A DNA stretch of 64,000 nt from Armatimonadota bacterium (GTDB lineage: Bacteria; Armatimonadota; UBA5829; DTJY01). Shown one piece after another: positions 42,101 through 50,986 of this stretch. Below the pieces are notes generated by a model. It worked only from the letters and a program-made list of their open reading frames with translations, made no database searches and was not told the origin of the DNA. Position numbers and translations under genes: made by a program. Location of the stretch: positions 574,384 through 638,383 of the forward strand of contig JAIMAU010000001.1 in NCBI GenBank assembly GCA_023511795.1, written 5' to 3'. Positions within the stretch are counted from its first letter, which is position 1; each line of letters starts with the position of its first letter.

Positions 42101-44408
42101 GCACGAAGCTGTTTCACTACTAGAAGAGCATATCATGGCAGATCAGAATGATGCTCAGGCATATAACGACCTTGGCGTCCTGTACTTCGAAAAAGGCGAA
42201 ATTGAGAAAGCGCAATATTGCCTTGAGAAATCGCTTGCGCTAGATGGGACCGATGATACTGTTCGGAAAAACCTTATGGACCTTTATCTTGCTTGCGGGC
42301 AATCGGAAAGAGTAGCAAGGCTAACTAGCAATGCCCAAGAGGATTCTAACTATCCGAGCTGCAAGTCTGCCAGGCCTAGGATAATTGCAATACTTGCCGC
42401 TTACAATGAAGGCGACGTTATATACCATGTAATTCGGGATTTAATCGAACAAGATATTGAAGTATACCTTCTAAACCATCATTCAACAGACAACACAGTT
42501 GAAGAAGCATCAAAATGGTTGGGCAAAGGTCTTATAGGCATAGAATTGTTTCCTGAAGAGAGTGGTCTCGACATTCCAAATGATGTATTTGCTCTGCGCT
42601 ATATTCTTATGCGCAAGGAGCAGCTTGTTCGAAAATTTGGTCCTGGTTGGTACATCAACGCAGATGCAGATGAGTTCCGCGAGTCGCCCTGGCCTGGCCT
42701 GAATCTTCGCGAGGGAATCGAACGTGTAGACGCATTGGGATACAATACAATCAATTTTGCAATTTTTGATTTTAAGCCAACTGATAATTCATTTGTGCCT
42801 GGAGATGATGTCCGCAAATACTTGACCGGTTACTCCGCACCTGCTGTTTCGTGGGACAAAATGCAGGCAAGATGTTGGAAGTATTGGGGCCAGGATTTCA
42901 AACTTTGGCATACCGGTGGCCATCTAGTTCAATTCGAAGGTAGGCGTGTGTTTCCCATCCCGTTTATCCTCAGGCATTACCCAATTAGAAGCGAAGCACA
43001 TGGGGAGACTAAGATATTCGGCCAACGGAAAAACCGCTTTGATGAAAATGAAAAAGCCGCTAACTGGCATGTACAATATGACGATATCACTCGAGAAAAT
43101 AAGAGATTCCTGTGGGACAAGTCCCAGCTTACCCAATATAACAGAGACGAAGTATGCCGCCAAATCCATAAAAGATTCGCTGGTTTGGAACTATCTGAGG
43201 ATAATAGCGAAATAAGGATTGCAATTGTAGTTCTAGTCCATAACCAGCTCGATGACACAAGAAAGTGCCTGGAGAGCATAAGGCGACATACAAACCTGCC
43301 GTATGAGCTTGTGGTGGTGGATAATGGCTCCACAGATGGCACAGAGCAGTATCTTGATGAGATTAAGACCAAATGGAATTCAAAACATTGCAGGGCAATC
43401 AAAGTCATACGCCATGAGACTAATCTTGGTTATGCGGCAGGCAACAACTCAGGTATTTTGGCCTCTGAGGGTGCATATGTTGTTATTCTAAACAACGATA
43501 CAGTAGTTACTCCTGGTTGGCTTGAGCGCCTGGTTAGATGTGCGGATGATGACCCACGCATTGGTATTGTTGGGCCTGTGAGCAATAATGTCTCAGGTTC
43601 TCAACATGTCGAGAGCGTTGATTATGACCAGTCTACTCTAAAGGGGCTTGATGAATTCGCCGAGAAGTGGGCTGCTTTGCATGATAGGCAGATTAGACCA
43701 ATAACGAGAGTTGTTGGTTTCTGTATGTTGATAAAACGTGAGGTAATCGAAACAATCGGCGGCTTTGACCCAAGATTTGGGATAGGTAACTTCGAGGATG
43801 ATGATTTTTCAATTCGTGCCGCAATTGCAGGATATCATTCTGTAATAGGGCAGGACTGTTTTATTCACCACACTGGCAGTCGAACTTTTGTTGGTCAAAA
43901 GATTGATCATAATGCGCTTATGCGAAAAAATTGGGACCTTTTTAAAGCAAAGTGGGGTATACCAGCTGAACTACCTTTAGGTGTACCGTACAACATGTCA
44001 TTTCTTCTAAAGCAAACGTTCGATCCGGAGCGCCATCGTTGCCCACTGGAAATCTCGAGTTCATCTCTTGTGTGGTTTGTTGCACCAGAGTGGGATAAGT
44101 TCGAAACATGGTGTCCGGTAATTGAAGAATATTTACGCTCAGATGTATCAAAAAAAGATGCGCTTCTTAGCATGTATGCTGGACCACGCACAGCAAGTGA
44201 TTCAAGTGCGGCAGCCGAACTGGTGGCTGATTTTTTGGCAAAACTGGGTATCGATGAGGGTCAAGCTCCTGACATTGAAATAACAGAAGAGCTTCCTAAA
44301 AGCGGAAATGTGCAAATTATACTGTCGAACGGCAGGTTGGATGAATTTTTGCAATTTCAGTACCCTGGCCAATGCGTTCGCATAGATGAATTGCGGAAGG
44401 CAGCGTAG
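39126..44408 (+). CDS. giant multidomain glycosyltransferase (about 1760 residues)
   Basis: Domains in order: CDP-glycerol glycerophosphotransferase-like GT-B (about 1-340, with IIIKPHPAI and [11 protein letters not shown]); a degenerate GT2-like segment (about 345-505); a WbsX/GH99-like domain (about 625-980, [20 protein letters not shown] in part, and [17 protein letters not shown]); TPRs (about 990-1065); a GT2-like domain (about 1085-1350, ADADE at 1181-1185); a second GT2 domain (about 1365-1620, [10 protein letters not shown] and LNNDT); and a C-terminal tail. Each domain would add or process glycan units, so one polypeptide may build a whole oligosaccharide. ATG 39126 follows GGAG; position after the sigma-54 promoter suggests flagellin or surface glycosylation. 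Confidence 0.88.
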   Translation: [1760 protein letters not shown]

Positions 44409-44459
44409 TTAGGCATGACAACATAATAGTTGATTTTGTGTCGGAGGCGAGATATTAAA

Positions 44460-46688
44460 ATGCCTTTACGAGTTACAAAAGCCAAGACAGTCGGTAATGA
44501 GAAACAGTTGGGGCTTGATGCACTAAGAGAAAAACGGTGGGCCGAGGCGGCCGACTATTTGGAAAAAGCACTCAATGGTTCGCCCTCAGATGTTGAAATT
44601 ATGAATGCACTGGCAGTCGCATATAGTGCCCTGGGCAACGGTAAAGCTGCTCGCACAATACTTGGGCAGGCAGTTCGGGTGTCGCCAGAGTGTCCCGAAA
44701 CATATAAAAATCTTGCAGTGCTACTTGCGCGCGAGGGCAGGGTATTAGAAGCGGCGGATAATGCTTGTCAAGCAGTCGAACTTTCTCCTTCTAATCCAGA
44801 AAATGTCCGAGTGCTTCGAGATGTACAAGAACTGGTTCGGAAACTTTCACATTCGACAAAGAAAGAAAAAAAGTTAAACCGGCGTATTGGAGGACCAACG
44901 CGCACTGAGATTAATGAGCGCCTTGCCAAGATTAATTCAGTTATTAAAAAGGCACAGTCTATTAGCGAACAAGTGCCTACTCTTTCACTATGCATGATTG
45001 TAAAGAACGAAGAAGCAAATCTCGGTTCTTGTCTGCGGAGTGTAAAGGGCATTGTGAATGAAATAATCATTGTTGATACCGGGTCAACAGACCGCACGCC
45101 CGAGATTGCACAATCTTATGGGGCAAAGGTTTATCATTTTCCATGGACTGATAACTATGCTGAAGCTCGGAATAAGTCATTAAGCTATGCAAATGGAACG
45201 TGGATTCTCATACTGGATGCTGATGAGCAGCTTGATAAATCTGCAGGCCCAGTAATTCTTAAGGCAATAAAAGAACCCGTTGCGGATGCGTTTGCATTGC
45301 TTTTCCACAACTATATGTCCGAAAATCAAGGTCCAGATATGTTTATCCATCGTACTTGCCGGTTGTTCCGCAACAAGCTCGAATATCGGTATGAAGGACG
45401 AGTGCATGAACGTATAGTCCCTTCTATTGAGCGGTCGGGTGGGAAAATGGCATATCTCGATGCGGTAATCCACCATTTTGGCTATATGCCTGCTGTAATG
45501 TTGGAACGTTGCAAGCATGAGCGGTATGTTCGCCTTCTTGAAGCAGACCTTGCAGAGAACCCAAATGACCCATATTGCCTCTACAATCTAGCTTCTGTCT
45601 ACATAACAAAAGGCAACTATAAGGAGGCGCTTGGATATCTTAAGAAGGCTGAAGAATATATTTCGCGGAGTCATGAATTTGCCGCCGCCACTTATTCACA
45701 TATGGCTCATGCCTTTTGTGAACTTGGGAGTCCAGAAGAGGCTATAAATGCATTGGAGCGGGCGCAAAATAAAGGCATATGTCATCCTGAATTGAATTTT
45801 GCGAAGGGGAATGCTCTTCTAGGCCTTGGGAGATATGCAGAAGCAATCACTGAGTTCGTATCTGCTGTCCAGCTCGGCCAAAGTAATAGATGGGTAGGCG
45901 ATCCTGGTGCGTTTGGATATAAGGCATATTTTGGAATAGCTAGTGCTTGCATGGGATTGCAAGATTACCAGAAGGCTGCTGAATATGCCGAGCTGGTGGT
46001 GAAAGAAAACCCTGGTGACGCTAAGGCACATGAACTCCTAACCATTGCCTATCTTCGTTTGGGAAATACAGCTCAAGCTGAAAAACATGGAAAGGAGTGG
46101 CTTCGATTATCGCCGGGTGATGCCCGGGCAGTGATGGGTTTCGCCCAGGTTTTGCAGGCAAGCGGTCAATTTAAGGAGGCAAGGAATCTCTATGTTTCGC
46201 TTCTAGATTTGGATTGCGAAGCCGCTGAGCTTCATTTCAACCTGGGTGTTTGTGCAGAGGCACTTAATGAGCTTGAAGATGCTAGTCGGCATTTTACTAG
46301 GGCGATTGAATTGCAGCCTGATTTTGTCGAGGCGCATACCAACTTAGGACGGTGTCACGCGAAACAAGGGCGAATCTCTGAAGCGCTTGCTTGTTTTGCA
46401 CATGCTGTGGAAATAGACCCGGGGTATGCAAATGCTTATTTTAATGCAGGGGATATTCTGTATTCGGCTGGCCGCTATGAGGATGCTATAAATGTCTATC
46501 AGAATGGCTTGATGTGTTATCCAAATAACCCGGCCGCATTCCTTGCCATAGGAAATTGCTACTTCCGCATGGGGGCGTATGAAGCCGCTATTATGGGTTA
46601 TCGCCAAGCTTTGGTTCTTCGCCCGAATTACCCTGAGGCCGAAGCTAATCTTTCTAAGGCTCTACAGCATGTAAAATCCTCGGTTTAA
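44460..46688 (+). CDS. TPR-GT2-TPR glycosyltransferase (SunS-like)
   Basis: N-terminal TPRs (about 5-130) are followed by a GT2 domain (about 170-370). That domain has LSLCMIVKNEEANLGSCLRS in part, VDTGSTDRTPEIA, LDADEQLDKSAG, and GRVHERIVP, in the arrangement of SunS-type protein glycosyltransferases. Eight or more TPRs follow (about 380-740). TPR-linked GT2 enzymes often modify proteins, so a peptide acceptor such as flagellin is plausible but unproven. The ATG at 44460 follows GGAGGCGAG; the longer frame from 44430 (TTG) lacks a ribosome-binding site. Confidence 0.88.
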   Translation: MPLRVTKAKTVGNEKQLGLDALREKRWAEAADYLEKALNGSPSDVEIMNALAVAYSALGNGKAARTILGQAVRVSPECPETYKNLAVLLAREGRVLEAADNACQAVELSPSNPENVRVLRDVQELVRKLSHSTKKEKKLNRRIGGPTRTEINERLAKINSVIKKAQSISEQVPTLSLCMIVKNEEANLGSCLRSVKGIVNEIIIVDTGSTDRTPEIAQSYGAKVYHFPWTDNYAEARNKSLSYANGTWILILDADEQLDKSAGPVILKAIKEPVADAFALLFHNYMSENQGPDMFIHRTCRLFRNKLEYRYEGRVHERIVPSIERSGGKMAYLDAVIHHFGYMPAVMLERCKHERYVRLLEADLAENPNDPYCLYNLASVYITKGNYKEALGYLKKAEEYISRSHEFAAATYSHMAHAFCELGSPEEAINALERAQNKGICHPELNFAKGNALLGLGRYAEAITEFVSAVQLGQSNRWVGDPGAFGYKAYFGIASACMGLQDYQKAAEYAELVVKENPGDAKAHELLTIAYLRLGNTAQAEKHGKEWLRLSPGDARAVMGFAQVLQASGQFKEARNLYVSLLDLDCEAAELHFNLGVCAEALNELEDASRHFTRAIELQPDFVEAHTNLGRCHAKQGRISEALACFAHAVEIDPGYANAYFNAGDILYSAGRYEDAINVYQNGLMCYPNNPAAFLAIGNCYFRMGAYEAAIMGYRQALVLRPNYPEAEANLSKALQHVKSSV

Positions 46689-46765
46689 ACCAAACCCGAA
46701 GGTTTTTCTCCCGCCAGTGTTTAATAAATTTGCGGTTAATGTAATTCATCCGTGGACTGATTAAA

Positions 46766-47707
46766 ATGGAACGCCGCGAATTAGGGAGAACAGGTATCTG
46801 GGTGTCAAGGCTTGCCTTCGGGACGCTGCCTTTCAAACTTCACGAAATGCCAATTAGCGATGGCGCGGAGCTTCTTGTTGCCGCGGCAGAAATGGGCATC
46901 AATTTTTTTGACCTCGCAGAAATTTACGGTTCGTATCCTCACATGCAGAAGGCACTTAAGCATATGGAGTTACCTCCTATAATTGCCGCCAAGTCCATGG
47001 CAAAGGATGCAAGCTCCATGATCACATCAATCAATACTGCACTTCGAGAAATTGGCGTACCAAGGCTTGACATTTTCAAGCTTCATAACGTTGATAGCGT
47101 CGAGGACTTGAATAGTAGATTGCCTGCGTGGGAAGAGCTAGTTAAGGCTAAATCAAAGGGATTAATTCGTGCAATCGGTGTGTCTACACATTCCTGCCGC
47201 GTGCTAGAGGAAATCATTAGTTGGCCTGAGTTGGATGTTGTTCTAGTGGTTTTTAATAGAGGTTTTAAGGGTGTTGTAGAGGGAACAATGGCAGAGATGC
47301 TGGATGGCATCAAGGCAGCTCATAGCGCTGGCAAGGGTGTCTACATTATGAAGGCGCTTGGCGGTGGACTACTGTATGCGAATGCTAGGGAAGCTTTGGA
47401 ATTCGCATTTAGCGTTGAAGAAGCTGATTCGGTCGCCGTCGGAATGCATAGCCTCCAAGAAGTAATATACAATGTTGCTGTGTGCAAGGGCGAGGCTGTT
47501 CCGCCTTCCGTCGAAACGAGTCTAAAGCAGCGTAAAAGACGCTGGCATGTTCGTCCATTCTGTCGAGGTTGTGGGGCTTGCATATCCGCTTGCCGTTATG
47601 GAGCGCTCCGCATGGGTGAGAAAACGCCAGTTGTGGATGAGGAGAAGTGCATACTGTGTGGATATTGCGGCTTCGAATGTCCTGCGATGGCGATTAAAAT
47701 ATTGTAG
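46766..47707 (+). CDS. aldo/keto reductase with C-terminal 2[4Fe-4S] ferredoxin
   Basis: Residues 1-250 form an aldo/keto reductase barrel with the catalytic tetrad Asp49, Tyr54, Lys76 and His107. Residues 262-313 add two [4Fe-4S] clusters (C266, C269, C272, C276 and C295, C298, C301, C305). Such fusions are common in anaerobes and microaerophiles and may take electrons from ferredoxin rather than only NADPH. Substrate unknown. It follows the TPR-glycosyltransferase after 77 nt and probably begins another transcription unit. Confidence 0.9.
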   Translation: MERRELGRTGIWVSRLAFGTLPFKLHEMPISDGAELLVAAAEMGINFFDLAEIYGSYPHMQKALKHMELPPIIAAKSMAKDASSMITSINTALREIGVPRLDIFKLHNVDSVEDLNSRLPAWEELVKAKSKGLIRAIGVSTHSCRVLEEIISWPELDVVLVVFNRGFKGVVEGTMAEMLDGIKAAHSAGKGVYIMKALGGGLLYANAREALEFAFSVEEADSVAVGMHSLQEVIYNVAVCKGEAVPPSVETSLKQRKRRWHVRPFCRGCGACISACRYGALRMGEKTPVVDEEKCILCGYCGFECPAMAIKIL

Positions 47708-47816
47708 GCGACTAATTTTTAAAAAGGTCTTTTTGCAAACAAGACAGAGGACTAAAAGCATCCAGTGGCATGCGCTCCTGCTTTGTCTTCGTTTAACTTG
47801 ATAAGAACCGATAAAC

Positions 47817-47845
47817 TCGTCATTTTGGAGTGGACTTGTTATAAT
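47817..47845 (+). promoter_or_regulatory. sigma-70-like promoter before the isomerase gene
   Basis: TATAAT at 47840-47845 is preceded after 17 nt by TCGTCA (47817-47822), four of six matches to TTGACA. It lies 30 nt before the ATG at 47875. Confidence 0.45.
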
Positions 47846-47874
47846 ATGCGAGTCATACCAAGTTGGAGATGCCA

Positions 47875-48690
47875 ATGAAATTTTCGATTTGCAACGAGCT
47901 TTTTGAAAATTGGCCTATAGAGAAAGTATTCGTTACTGCTGCCGAAATCGGATACGATGGCGTTGAGATTGCTCCGTTCACTCTCGCGTCATCGGTTTAC
48001 GAGATCACAGATGTACGACGCCGAGAGATTGTTCGAGCTGCCGCTGATGCTGGTGTTGAGATCGTTGGGCTTCACTGGTTGCTAGTGAAACCAGAAGGAT
48101 TGCATATCAGTCATCCCGATGCAGATGTTCGTAGGCGAACGCGTGACTACCTTGATGCGCTGATTTGCTTGTGCAGTGATCTCGGCGGTCGCGTTCTCAT
48201 TTTTGGCTCGCCAAAGCAGAGGAACGTGCACGAAAGCCTAACTTACGAGCAAGCTTGGAATTATGCACGTGAAACATTTTCGCATTGTGCGGAAAAGGCA
48301 CAGGAAAATGACGTCTACCTTTGCATAGAGGCGTTACCTCCGCGGGAGACCAACTTCATAAACACAGTTGAGGAAGCGCTGGCAATGGTTCGTGCGGTTG
48401 GTAAGCCTAACTTTCGCACAATGGTTGATGTAAAAAGCATGTGTTCTGAGGGACGGTCAATACCGGAGATTGTTTGTAGTGCAGGTGAACATATTATGCA
48501 TGTTCATGCTAATGACGCAAGTGGACGAGGGCCTGGGATGGGCGACACAGATTTTCACGTTGTGTCGTCAGCCCTTCGCGAAATCAGGTATAATGGCTAT
48601 GTTTCAGTAGAGGTTTTCGATTACAAGCCCGACCCAATAACAATTGCAAAGCAAAGTTTAGCTTATTTGAGGGAAACGTTTGGTTGTTAA
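47875..48690 (+). CDS. sugar phosphate isomerase/epimerase (AP-endonuclease-2-type TIM barrel)
   Basis: A 271-residue protein of the xylose-isomerase-like TIM-barrel family. The N-terminal strand KFSICNELFENWPIEKVF, EIGYDGVEIAPF, and metal-binding acidic residues in CIEALPP, VDVKSM and HVHANDASGRGPGMGDTDF are all present. These enzymes isomerise or epimerise sugars or inositol derivatives. Start ATG 47875 follows GGAG at 47865-47868; ATG 47869 and TTG 47863 are possible but poorly placed. Confidence 0.88.
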   Translation: MKFSICNELFENWPIEKVFVTAAEIGYDGVEIAPFTLASSVYEITDVRRREIVRAAADAGVEIVGLHWLLVKPEGLHISHPDADVRRRTRDYLDALICLCSDLGGRVLIFGSPKQRNVHESLTYEQAWNYARETFSHCAEKAQENDVYLCIEALPPRETNFINTVEEALAMVRAVGKPNFRTMVDVKSMCSEGRSIPEIVCSAGEHIMHVHANDASGRGPGMGDTDFHVVSSALREIRYNGYVSVEVFDYKPDPITIAKQSLAYLRETFGC

Positions 48691-48708
48691 ATATTCACTG
48701 AGAATTTA

Positions 48709-48730
48709 TCTCTTCCAGTAATAGAAGAGA
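48709..48730 (+). repeat. hairpin upstream of cysS
   Basis: TCTCTTC (48709-48715) pairs with GAAGAGA (48724-48730) around an 8-nt loop, in the 71-nt gap between the isomerase gene and cysS. AT-rich sequence follows but no continuous T-run. It may be a weak terminator or leader stem. Confidence 0.35.
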
Positions 48731-48761
48731 ATTGAAAACTTAATTTTGAGATGATTCAGCC

Positions 48762-50141
48762 ATGACTATCAGATTCTTCAATACGCTAACCCGCGAAAAA
48801 GACGAATTTCGAGCAATAAATGACATGAAGGTTGGACTCTATACCTGTGGGCCAACCGTATATGACTTCGCCCATATTGGAAACTGGCGCACCTACTTAT
48901 TCGAAGATATTCTTCGGCGACACCTCGAATACCGCGGTTTCGAGGTAACACACGTGATGAATATCACGGATGTCGACGACAAGACAATACGTGGCGCTAG
49001 GGAAAAAGGCATAAGTCTCAACGAGTATACTCTTCCATTCATTAAGGCTTTTTATGAGGACAGGGACCATCTAAACATCGAGCCGGCGCATGTATATCCC
49101 AGGGCGACCGAGCACATTCAGGAGATGGTTGCTCTGATAAAGAAGCTTCTTGACAAAGGTATAGCATATAAAGCTGAAGACGGCTCGATTTACTACGACA
49201 TCTCAAAATTTCCTGGATACGGCAAACTTTCTCATTTTAAGATAGGAGAGTTGAAAGCTGGCGCTCGGGTTAGCTCCGATGAATATGAAAAAGAACAAGT
49301 CTCCGATTTTGCTCTTTGGAAGGCTTGGGATGAGGCAGACGGCAATGTATATTGGGACACTGAGCTTGGAAGAGGCCGACCCGGTTGGCATATCGAATGT
49401 TCAGCAATGAGCATGAAGTATTTGGGCGAAACGTTTGACATTCATACCGGCGGCGTTGATAACATCTTTCCACATCATGAAAACGAAATAGCCCAGTCTG
49501 AGGCTGCAACCGGAAAACCATTCGTCAACTATTGGCTTCATTCAGAACATCTCCTCGTAGAAAATCGCAAAATGAGCAAATCACTTGGCAATTTCTACAC
49601 GCTTAGAGATGTAATGGCTCGAGGATATGATCCACTGGCGTTTAGGTATTTGGTCCTTGGCGCACATTATCGGTCAAAATTGAACTTCACTTGGCAGGCA
49701 CTGGATGCTGCTAAAACAGCGCTTGAGAACTTATATGAATTCGTAGCGCGACTCGATAGGGAAAACCCAACTGGCCTTGATGACGCGGTTGTGCGCTGGA
49801 CGAGAGCGTTTGATGAAGCAATGGATGACGATTTGAATACGCCGGTTGCGCTAGCTGCGGTTTTTAGCTTGATTAAAGAGGTCAATATTCACGGCCGTGG
49901 TGGTCGGGAAGTCTTCGCTGCAATGGTGAACTTTGACCGAATCCTAGGTCTCAAACTTGCCGAGCGAGGGATGCCTGTTGAAGTGGAAATACCCTCGGAT
50001 ATAATAAGACTCGTCGAAGAACGTCAGAAGGCAAGAAAGGCACGCGATTTTGCTGCCGCCGACCGCATCCGCGATGAGATTCTAGCTGCCGGATACATTG
50101 TAGAGGATACCCCCGAGGGCCCTAGAGTAAAGAAGAAATAG
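48762..50141 (+). CDS. cysS: cysteinyl-tRNA synthetase
   Basis: CysS charges tRNA-Cys. Class I motifs are complete: HIGN (38-41) and KMSKS (270-274), with zinc ligands Cys29, Cys213, His238 and Glu242 for cysteine selection. The C-terminal helical domain and anticodon part (RQKARKARDFAAADRIRDEI in part) are present. Length is 459 residues. It is a housekeeping gene within a sugar-metabolism block, and may form an operon with the PIG-L-like deacetylase that follows. Confidence 0.97.
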   Translation: MTIRFFNTLTREKDEFRAINDMKVGLYTCGPTVYDFAHIGNWRTYLFEDILRRHLEYRGFEVTHVMNITDVDDKTIRGAREKGISLNEYTLPFIKAFYEDRDHLNIEPAHVYPRATEHIQEMVALIKKLLDKGIAYKAEDGSIYYDISKFPGYGKLSHFKIGELKAGARVSSDEYEKEQVSDFALWKAWDEADGNVYWDTELGRGRPGWHIECSAMSMKYLGETFDIHTGGVDNIFPHHENEIAQSEAATGKPFVNYWLHSEHLLVENRKMSKSLGNFYTLRDVMARGYDPLAFRYLVLGAHYRSKLNFTWQALDAAKTALENLYEFVARLDRENPTGLDDAVVRWTRAFDEAMDDDLNTPVALAAVFSLIKEVNIHGRGGREVFAAMVNFDRILGLKLAERGMPVEVEIPSDIIRLVEERQKARKARDFAAADRIRDEILAAGYIVEDTPEGPRVKKK

Positions 50142-50209
50142 GGGGTTTACAATTTTTTTAACCATGGGCTCCAAGGGATAATAGAGCAGTATGTTTGAGG
50201 AGGCTAATT

Positions 50210-50911
50210 ATGCGGATTTTAGCAGTTGGGGCGCATCCCGACGATATAGAAATCCTATGCGCTGGCACACTTGCTAAATATGCAAGCCAAGGCCATGACA
50301 TTATTATGTGCCATGCATGTATTGGGGATAAAGGGCATTTCCACATCCCAAATGATGAGCTTGCGAAAATTAGGTGCAAAGAGGCTCAGCTATCGGCAAG
50401 CAGGATTGGAGCTGAGAGCATATCGCTGGGCATACCAGACTGTGAAATTTTCAATAATCGAGAGACGTTGGCGGTATTCATTGATATGATTCGCGTAACC
50501 AAGCCCGACTTAATAATTACGCACTCGCCAACTGACTATATGCCTGACCATTGCGTAGTTAGTGGCTTGGTTTATGATGCATCTTTCCATGCCTCGTTAC
50601 CTAATTGGAAGACAGAGCACGAATATCACGACAAAGTTCCACCGGTTATCTATATGGATAACGTTGCTGGGGTGGACTTTGAACCAGGTGAATATGTGGA
50701 TATTACGGATTTTATTGAAAAAAAGAAGGAAATGATGATGTGTCATCAAAGTCAAGTCGTCTGGCTAAAAGAGCACGATAACTTAGATGTTATTCAGTTC
50801 ATAGAAGATTGCGCTAAGTTTCGAGGATGGCAGTGTGGTGTTCAATACGCGGAAGCTTTCCGTACTGTCAACCGCTGGCCTAGACTGAGGACTCAGCGGT
50901 TGCTGCCTTGA
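50210..50911 (+). CDS. PIG-L/LmbE family deacetylase
   Basis: A zinc-dependent N-acetyl-sugar deacetylase of 233 residues. The zinc site AHPDD (8-12) and a second His in PDHCVVSG are present, as in MshB, BshB and PIG-L. GAGGAGG precedes the ATG at 50210; the reading frame from 50195 starts inside that ribosome-binding site. It stands next to cysS, as BshB1-type genes (bacillithiol) sometimes do, but DegT and Gfo/Idh genes follow, so an amino-sugar role is equally likely. Confidence 0.9.
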   Translation: MRILAVGAHPDDIEILCAGTLAKYASQGHDIIMCHACIGDKGHFHIPNDELAKIRCKEAQLSASRIGAESISLGIPDCEIFNNRETLAVFIDMIRVTKPDLIITHSPTDYMPDHCVVSGLVYDASFHASLPNWKTEHEYHDKVPPVIYMDNVAGVDFEPGEYVDITDFIEKKKEMMMCHQSQVVWLKEHDNLDVIQFIEDCAKFRGWQCGVQYAEAFRTVNRWPRLRTQRLLP

Positions 50912-50986
50912 TTTTATACGTTTGGAGAGAGGTTTTTCCCAATCCAACATTTTATTTGATTTAATTTCAATATTGGAGGTACAGCT

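Noticed and set aside
47771-47790. Sigma-54-like TGGCATGCGCTCCTGC upstream of the isomerase gene
   Set aside because: GG and GC are 11 nt apart instead of 10, and the -12 element is poor.
48762-50141. HIGN instead of HIGH in CysS as a defect
   Set aside because: HIGN is a common functional variant in cysteinyl-tRNA synthetases; zinc ligands and KMSKS are intact.
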